39,063 nucleotides of DNA, taken from positions 1 through 39,063 of the forward strand of contig JAFSIZ010000093.1 in the NCBI GenBank assembly GCA_017439555.1. Reading direction: 5' to 3'. Under the pieces are notes generated by a model that was given only the letters and a program-made list of their open reading frames with translations, was not told where the DNA came from and did no database searches. Below are positions 33,804 to 39,063 of this stretch, in pieces. The DNA is from Oscillospiraceae bacterium (GTDB lineage Bacteria; Bacillota; Clostridia; Oscillospirales; JAAYXM01). Each line of letters opens with the position of its first letter. The stretch's first letter is position 1. Both the position numbers and the translations under genes were made by a program.

Positions 33804-35345
33804 ATGAAGAAAAGACTTTTGGCATTTGCACTTGCAGCTCTTATGGTGCTTTCACTCGCTGCTTGCACAGGCGGCGGTGTAGGCGGAGAAGCAAACATGG
33901 ATCCGCTTACAAAGGATGATGTTGTCACATTGACGACTCTGTCCCACGCAAGCTGGCCCTATGACGAAAACTGGGTTATCTGGGATTACATCGAAGAGGG
34001 TACAGGTGCAACTCTTGAAGTAAACGCTGTTCCGTCAACAGACTACTTCACAAAGTGGTCACTTATGTATGCATCTCAGGATGCTCTTACAGACCTTGTC
34101 ATTTTCGACTATAAGCCCGACTCTGACAAGTATGTAAGCCAGGGCGCTTGCAAGTCATTTGAAGAGATGGCTCCGTATATGCCCAACTACAAGAAGTTTG
34201 AAGAATCTCTCAACGAAGAAGAGTATAAGAACATCGTTGCTGTACGTAAGGCTGCTGACGGCCAGATCTATTACAGCCCGGCAACAGGCCGCGAGACAAC
34301 ACGAAGCATCCGCGCATGGATGTACCGTAAGGACATCTTCGATAAGCACGGCCTCGCTGTTCCGACTACATATGACGAAGTCTATGAAGTTTCCAAGAAG
34401 CTCAAAGAGCTCTATCCGGATGCATATCCCTATGGTATACGTTCCGGTATCAACACAATCAGCTCTGCCGGCTCAAACTGGAAGGAATATTGGGGCGTTG
34501 GATTATACTATGATTACAATGCAGAGAAGTGGTGCTACGGCGCAGCTGAAGACACAATGCTCGATGTTATAACATGGTATAAGAAGATGGTTGACGAAAA
34601 ACTCTGCCCGGCAGACTTTATGACAATGAATTCCTCTGCATGGCAGGAGCTCGTTACAACAGACCGCAGCTTCCTCTTCCCGGACTATCTCACGCGTGTT
34701 GACTTCTTCAACTCAATCGCACGTGCAAATAATCCGGAATTCAACCTCACGGCATTCGTTCCGCCGATAGCAAATCCTGAGACAGGTAAGGCACAGCAGG
34801 GCAAGTACAACTATGAGTCCGTAGGCTTCACAATCTCCAACACAGGCGATGAGCAGCGTATGGCAAATGCTGCCAAGTTCCTCGACTGGTTCTATACAGA
34901 CGAAGCACGTGATGTCGTTTCGTGGGGTAAGGAAGGCGAGACATTCGAGATTGTAAACGGCGAGAAGCAGTATATCAAGCCGAATGAAAACGATCAGGTA
35001 AACACTCTCTACGGATTCATTTCCCACGGTACATTCACACGCCTCGACCCGAAGGCTGTTGAGGCTTCAGAGTCTGCAGATATCGCAGCAGTACGTGATA
35101 TGGTTATCGAGCACAGCGACCCGTATTACAACCCGGATTCATACCTTGCATTCAATGCTGAAGAGTCTAAGGTCAAGGATGAGACACATACACAGCTTCA
35201 GACATATGCACAGGAAATGATGACAAAGATGATCCTCGGTCAGGAGCCGCTTTCAAAGTTTGACGAAATGGTTCAGACTCTCCATGATCTCGGTCTTGAC
35301 AGACTTCTCGAAGCATACGAGAGTGCATATGCACGCGTAAAATAA
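33804..35345 (+). CDS. LplA-like extracellular solute-binding lipoprotein, copy 2
   Basis: A 513-aa paralogue of the preceding lipoprotein, with lipobox L-A-A-C (lipid-modified C21). It keeps the same blocks (PLTKDDVV, SHASWP, VIWDYIEEGTGATL, GQEPLS-FD) but differs in the middle of both lobes, where ligand contacts are expected. It may therefore bind a related but different glycan. The ATG at 33804 follows GGAGG (33791-33795); the GTG at 33789 overlaps that RBS and is rejected. It has its own promoter and terminator and carries the 15-bp element upstream, unlike copy 1. No permease genes nearby. Confidence 0.88.
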   Translation: MKKRLLAFALAALMVLSLAACTGGGVGGEANMDPLTKDDVVTLTTLSHASWPYDENWVIWDYIEEGTGATLEVNAVPSTDYFTKWSLMYASQDALTDLVIFDYKPDSDKYVSQGACKSFEEMAPYMPNYKKFEESLNEEEYKNIVAVRKAADGQIYYSPATGRETTRSIRAWMYRKDIFDKHGLAVPTTYDEVYEVSKKLKELYPDAYPYGIRSGINTISSAGSNWKEYWGVGLYYDYNAEKWCYGAAEDTMLDVITWYKKMVDEKLCPADFMTMNSSAWQELVTTDRSFLFPDYLTRVDFFNSIARANNPEFNLTAFVPPIANPETGKAQQGKYNYESVGFTISNTGDEQRMANAAKFLDWFYTDEARDVVSWGKEGETFEIVNGEKQYIKPNENDQVNTLYGFISHGTFTRLDPKAVEASESADIAAVRDMVIEHSDPYYNPDSYLAFNAEESKVKDETHTQLQTYAQEMMTKMILGQEPLSKFDEMVQTLHDLGLDRLLEAYESAYARVK

Positions 35346-35356
35346 AACAGGATAAC

Positions 35357-35390
35357 AAAAACGGTTTCGGAAAATTCCGAAACCGTTTTT
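35357..35390. terminator. Bidirectional terminator between lipoprotein 2 and the AraC-type gene
   Basis: 16-bp near-continuous stem (35357-35372 with 35375-35390) ending in a T run on the plus strand and A-rich on the other. Confidence 0.92.
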
Positions 35391-35435
35391 TACTTATTGG
35401 TATTCTGTGAGATTGTCAAAAGGCGTGAGGGAATA

Positions 35436-36362
35436 TCAAAAGGTTTCATTATCATCAGAAAACCATTTCCAGCGCCGCAGAAATGCAACGTGCTCAGCGA
35501 TTGTGAGAGGTCTTACCTTTTTGCGATACTCCGTTGGCGTAATGCCGAATTCCTTGGAAAAAGCGTGGGAAAGCCGCGACTTGTCATATAAGCCGACCTC
35601 ACGCGCAATTTTATCGAGTGTTTTTTCGGTAAACAGAATTTTCGTTACTGCGCGCTGCAGCCTTACTGAAAGAATAAAGCTTGCGACGGTCATACCCGTT
35701 ATTGCCTTGAAATGCTTTGTGAAAAGGCAACGCGACATAGTGGCCATTCCGCAAAGGTCATCGATTGTTATTTTCTTTGAATAGTTGTCTTCGATATATT
35801 TGACAGCATTGGTAATTGCATTTGCGCGTTCTTCGATGAGCACTATATCGTTGTCTTTGGCCAGATCAGTGCAAAGGAGACGGAAAAAGCTGCAGAGCAT
35901 ATCGGAAATCTTGTCGAAGGACATATCCTTCCTTTTGTTGAACTCCCTTCGCAGGGCTCTCATAAGCTCGTCTGCCCCATCCTTCGTTTCTTCTGTGAGC
36001 TCCGAGAATATCGGCAAAGTATATCCTTCAAAGCGTGCGTGCTTGTCCGAATATGAGAAATATTTGTGTCCACGCTCGGTCAGAAAGTTGTCGTGAAAGG
36101 TGATGAATACAACGCCGGGGGTATCCTCGGAAATTGTTGTGTCTATTGTGTGCAAAGTATATGCAGGAACAATGACACACGAGCCCGGCGTCTGGATGTA
36201 TTCTTTGCCATCAACAAAATGTTTCATCGTTCCGGCAAGGACATAGCTCATCTGAGTGTGACTGTGGATATGTGGATTTCCTTTTTTTCGCAGAACCTCA
36301 GTTGAAATTTTGATGGGCAGCTCCTTGATTGGGCCGTTTGTTGCTATAGCAGTGTGCTGCAA
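35436..36362 (-). CDS. AraC-family regulator with cupin sensor domain
   Basis: A 308-aa transcription factor. The N-terminal cupin region carries paired His (NPHIHSHTQMSYVLAG) and VPAYTLHTI, as in sugar-sensing AraC proteins. The C-terminal 100 residues are two helix-turn-helix motifs: KITIDDLCGMATMSRCLFTKHFKA (first, shown only to locate it) and LDKIAREVGLYDKSRLSHAF. A TTG start at 36362 is chosen: GGAGGTGAG sits just upstream, while the ATG at 36401 falls between the promoter boxes and cannot be on the transcript. It lies between the copy-2 lipoprotein gene and the divergent secreted protein gene, both carrying the 15-bp element. Confidence 0.88.
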   Translation of the reverse strand: MQHTAIATNGPIKELPIKISTEVLRKKGNPHIHSHTQMSYVLAGTMKHFVDGKEYIQTPGSCVIVPAYTLHTIDTTISEDTPGVVFITFHDNFLTERGHKYFSYSDKHARFEGYTLPIFSELTEETKDGADELMRALRREFNKRKDMSFDKISDMLCSFFRLLCTDLAKDNDIVLIEERANAITNAVKYIEDNYSKKITIDDLCGMATMSRCLFTKHFKAITGMTVASFILSVRLQRAVTKILFTEKTLDKIAREVGLYDKSRLSHAFSKEFGITPTEYRKKVRPLTIAEHVAFLRRWKWFSDDNETF

Positions 36363-36391
36363 ACTCTCACCTCCCGATATTACTGTATAAA

Positions 36392-36420
36392 AGTATAGCA
36401 TCGCATATATAAAAAGTCAA
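36392..36420 (-). promoter_or_regulatory. Promoter of the AraC-type regulator
   Basis: Minus strand -35 TTGACT (36420-36415), 17-bp spacer, -10 TATACT (36397-36392). The 15-bp element begins 11 bp upstream of this -35, so one bound protein could affect both divergent promoters. Confidence 0.85.
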
Positions 36421-36430
36421 AATGAAAAAT

Positions 36431-36445
36431 CCGATTTTACAACAA
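36431..36445 (+). promoter_or_regulatory. 15-bp element, copy 2 (putative activator site)
   Basis: CCGATTTTACAACAA, identical to 33718-33732, 7 bp before the -35 of the 793-aa protein promoter and inside the divergent AraC intergenic region. Confidence 0.6.
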
Positions 36446-36452
36446 CGCTGCA

Positions 36453-36481
36453 TTGAATTATTATATCGGTTGCTTTAGAAT
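36453..36481 (+). promoter_or_regulatory. Promoter of the 793-aa secreted protein gene
   Basis: -35 TTGAAT (36453-36458), 17-bp spacer, -10 TAGAAT (36476-36481). TATAAC sequences just after it are alternatives for the -10. Confidence 0.65.
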
Positions 36482-36536
36482 GGTATTATAACAGCATTAT
36501 AACCTGAAAAGGCTATATATTTAAGGAGGAAGAAAA

Positions 36537-38918
36537 ATGAAAAGATTTTTAAGCGCTATCCTCGCACTCGCATTGGTGCTCTCACTCGCACCGATGACTT
36601 TCGCTACGGAAGGAGAAATACTTCATCCGGATGGAGATCCTGTTGTATATAACTTCACAAAGGAAGGGAAAACAGCAGGTGAGGTTACGTATGTCGGTTC
36701 GTGGAAAAGCAGAGCATCATACACCGATTATGACAATATGTCTATCTTTTTTGTGCAGGGATCCCGCCGCGCTGCTGCGGGAAATGCCGTGACGATTAAG
36801 ATTAATGTTCCTGAGGATGGATTGTATAAACCAACACTTACATATCAGGGAAGTCAATATGGCGGAATTATTGATATGTATATTGTACCAAAGGCTTATG
36901 TGGATGAGAAAGGTTGGGACATAACAAAAAAAGACAACACTTCCGACTTGTCAAACGGAGCACACTGTATTATCAACGATTTTACAAAGAATGCAGGCAC
37001 ACAAGTGAAAAAATTCATTTCGGCATATGATATACATAATGGTGACAATGTCGGTGCTTTCAATGCATATAATGCTGAGTTTGTTGATGATATTACAGAT
37101 ACGGTACCGGTTGAGCTCAAACAGGGAGACCATTATCTCCTTGTCAGCATAATCGATAAGAATGCGGATTCGGTTGGCTACAGTGATTATGATGGATCAA
37201 CTGCCAGCCTTGTAAAGCTTTCAATGCAGAAGGTATACAGCAAAACTCAGAAATTCGTTATCGGAACGAGTGCTCTTTCCGATGAAACACTTGCATCGGC
37301 AAGTGCGGCAGGAGCACTGAGAAGCGGTAACCTCCTCACAACATCACGAAATAACGACAATGTCGAAACGGGACTTTGCTATTTTGACGATTATTCCGAA
37401 ATTGATGAAGCAAAGGGTAGCGGTAAGTGGAAATACAGCTATCTCGGCGGTGCAACAATATATCTTTACCCGAATTATGCAAATCTCTACGTAGCAAAAG
37501 TCCGCTACGGAAATGCAGGCTACACGGCAGGCGGCGGAAGCACTCCGTATCTTGATACACGTTATGTGTTCACACTCAATGTCAAATACCCCGGTACTTA
37601 TGACATAACGGCAGATGTAATCGACCTTCCTTACGGAACGGAAGCTGATGTATATATCGTCAAGGAAAGTGATGTGAATTCGTCCTCACTCATAAAGTAT
37701 GATGCGAAGGGCGAATGCAACAGAATGACACTGGAATATTTAAAAAGCCTCCCTGTTGACGGAAGAATCGGAAATGTCGGTACCGAAACAAGAACCGTAA
37801 AAGAAGATTATATCTGCACAAAGACTCTTGAAGCAGCAGATTATTGTCTTATTCTTCACCTCAATTCAGATAACCCCGAAAATACAAGCAACAAACATAT
37901 TATGACACTCGGAGGAATCACGCTTACCGAATCAACCGGTGAGGTAACAGAGCCGGAAACGCCTGTTGTTGCAAAGAATAATGTTTCTTTTGGAACGAAT
38001 ATCGACGGCACAATCGCAGCTTATGATGTCGCACGTGGTGATACGGTGAACATATCCGCACCGGCAACCGACAAGGCAGGAAATGCATTCAAGTGCTGGG
38101 TTCGCGGAACTGAAGCAAACGGCGTCTGGGTTTCCTCCAAGGCGAATGATACCTTCAAGGTAATGACGAACACATACCTCACCGCAGTTTATGAAGCTCC
38201 TGCTGCAGAGGGCGGCAAGGTTGTTGAGTTCTATAATGAGAACGGACAGTATATCGAAACCGTCGCGGCGGTTGACGGCAAGGCGGTCTTACCGACTAAT
38301 AATCCGAGCCTCACAGGTTATGAATTTGCAGGTTGGTATACAGATGAGGAGACAGAGCTTAAAGAAGGCGCAGAGCTTTCTTCTGACGTAACATATGCGG
38401 TTGCAAAGTATACTGCAAAGCAGGTTATCGGAACAATTGCAAATGATGTTGTAAAGGTAAACGGAGCTGTATCGGATAAGAAAAGTTTTGGTGATGCTGT
38501 AACTGCAAACGATGCAAAGGCATCATATTGGCTCCGCAACGGCGAAATCGTAAAGTTCGGAACAAGCTATGAATACCTTATCTGGGATGCGGCGAACATT
38601 ATGTCATCCTATGATATGACAACAGCGGTGCGTCCGACAGTGGTAATTGATTCCACTTCGATTGATGGCGCATATATGATAGAATATGATAAGGGAAATC
38701 AGACAATTGCCGAAGTTGGAATTCTCTTCGGCTCGAGTGAAAAAATGACCGTTGATTCCTGCTCATATAAAGCAACATCACAGTGGAACCGTTCGCACGG
38801 TCAGTTTATGGCAAAGCCTTATGGTGATGTGAGCGAAAGCTACGCACGCGGTTATATGATCTACGGAAGTGCAGGCAACTATAAGGTAATCTATACCGAC
38901 GCAGTGGCAATTCAGTAG
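36537..38918 (+). CDS. Large secreted repeat-domain protein
   Basis: A 793-aa exported protein with a signal peptide ending near MTFA-TE. Two related beta-rich regions (about 35-235 and 290-470) each look like carbohydrate-binding-type sandwiches with YIVP/YIVK-type strands. Near 485-550 and 560-620 follow InlB/Listeria-Bacteroides repeat-like units (LTGYEFAGWYTDEET is the classic core). The C-terminal 130 residues form another unrecognised domain. There is no SLH motif, LPXTG or TM, so it is released or held non-covalently. Strong RBS AAGGAGGAAG. It is controlled from the divergent AraC region and is therefore a likely target. Confidence 0.85.
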   Translation: MKRFLSAILALALVLSLAPMTFATEGEILHPDGDPVVYNFTKEGKTAGEVTYVGSWKSRASYTDYDNMSIFFVQGSRRAAAGNAVTIKINVPEDGLYKPTLTYQGSQYGGIIDMYIVPKAYVDEKGWDITKKDNTSDLSNGAHCIINDFTKNAGTQVKKFISAYDIHNGDNVGAFNAYNAEFVDDITDTVPVELKQGDHYLLVSIIDKNADSVGYSDYDGSTASLVKLSMQKVYSKTQKFVIGTSALSDETLASASAAGALRSGNLLTTSRNNDNVETGLCYFDDYSEIDEAKGSGKWKYSYLGGATIYLYPNYANLYVAKVRYGNAGYTAGGGSTPYLDTRYVFTLNVKYPGTYDITADVIDLPYGTEADVYIVKESDVNSSSLIKYDAKGECNRMTLEYLKSLPVDGRIGNVGTETRTVKEDYICTKTLEAADYCLILHLNSDNPENTSNKHIMTLGGITLTESTGEVTEPETPVVAKNNVSFGTNIDGTIAAYDVARGDTVNISAPATDKAGNAFKCWVRGTEANGVWVSSKANDTFKVMTNTYLTAVYEAPAAEGGKVVEFYNENGQYIETVAAVDGKAVLPTNNPSLTGYEFAGWYTDEETELKEGAELSSDVTYAVAKYTAKQVIGTIANDVVKVNGAVSDKKSFGDAVTANDAKASYWLRNGEIVKFGTSYEYLIWDAANIMSSYDMTTAVRPTVVIDSTSIDGAYMIEYDKGNQTIAEVGILFGSSEKMTVDSCSYKATSQWNRSHGQFMAKPYGDVSESYARGYMIYGSAGNYKVIYTDAVAIQ

Positions 38919-39063
38919 AAAATCAGAGCCTTCCCCTCAAGGGGAAGCCTCGGTTTAGCTTTGACGGTCAGGGTTTCCCCTCATCAAAGGTAAGCCATCT
39001 TAAAAGATTTCTTTATCCATTGTATTTGTTAAATCAGACACCCCACATAAGGAGTAAACATTA
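38919..39063. other. Downstream stretch with palindromic element; no gene seen
   Basis: After the stop, CTTCCCC-TCAA-GGGGAAG (38930-38947) forms a 7-bp hairpin without a clean T run, followed by GTTTCCCCTCATCAAAGG (38973-38990), which repeats the TTCCCCTC core. This resembles the GGGGAAG-type dispersed palindromes common in gut Clostridia genomes, or a composite terminator. The window ends after AAGGAG at 39049, perhaps the RBS of the next gene. Confidence 0.5.

Overview
The window looks like a chromosomal segment of an anaerobic, low-to-mid GC Clostridia-type Firmicute, probably an Oscillospirales-like gut bacterium. This is an inference from gene content: a nine-gene V-type ATPase operon, S-layer-homology (SLH) surface proteins, a Firmicute CpsB/C/D phosphoregulatory trio, a stand-alone Mini-ribonuclease III, LplA-like solute-binding lipoproteins, strong AGGAGG ribosome binding sites and sigma-A-like promoters. 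No rRNA, tRNA, IS element, phage gene or CRISPR array was seen.

Layout. 1-3.5 kb: a 48-aa leader-like peptide closed by a terminator, a 4-TM protein with an acidic tail, and a membrane-anchored protein followed by an SLH protein. 3.5-6.0 kb: overlapping cpsC-cpsD-cpsB (chain-length adaptor, BY-kinase, PHP phosphatase) with no glycosyltransferase or flippase beside it. 6.0-9.05 kb (minus): an ion transporter of the NhaD/ArsB type followed by two RimK-like ATP-grasp ligases. 9.3-11.4 kb: ccdA and a MATE exporter. 11.4-11.9 kb (minus): mrnC. 12.0-20.6 kb: V-ATPase genes in the order H/G-I-K-E-C-F-A-B-D, with a c-ring sequence carrying the Na+ ligand set. 20.6-27.3 kb: AEC transporter, PrsA-like foldase, M20 peptidase with a CapA-like protein, and a secreted subtilase. 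27.3-31.3 kb (minus): a two-cluster Fe-S aldo/keto reductase followed by a large SLH protein with an all-helical, glycosidase-like region. 31.4-39 kb: a ProX-type deacylase, two paralogous orphan solute-binding lipoproteins, an AraC-type regulator and a large secreted repeat protein.

How the parts may work together. Much of the window is about the cell surface: SLH proteins, secreted protease and foldase, surface polymer control and lipoproteins. The V-ATPase probably exchanges Na+ for ATP energy, and the NhaD-type carrier may use the same ion. The most interesting non-coding signal is an identical 15-bp element, CCGATTTTACAACAA. It lies exactly 7 bp upstream of the -35 box of two promoters, those of the second solute-binding lipoprotein and of the 793-aa secreted protein. 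The AraC-type regulator gene lies between these two, which suggests a small surface regulon. Several gene starts were moved downstream from the longest reading frame because a promoter or terminator overlaps the upstream start codon.
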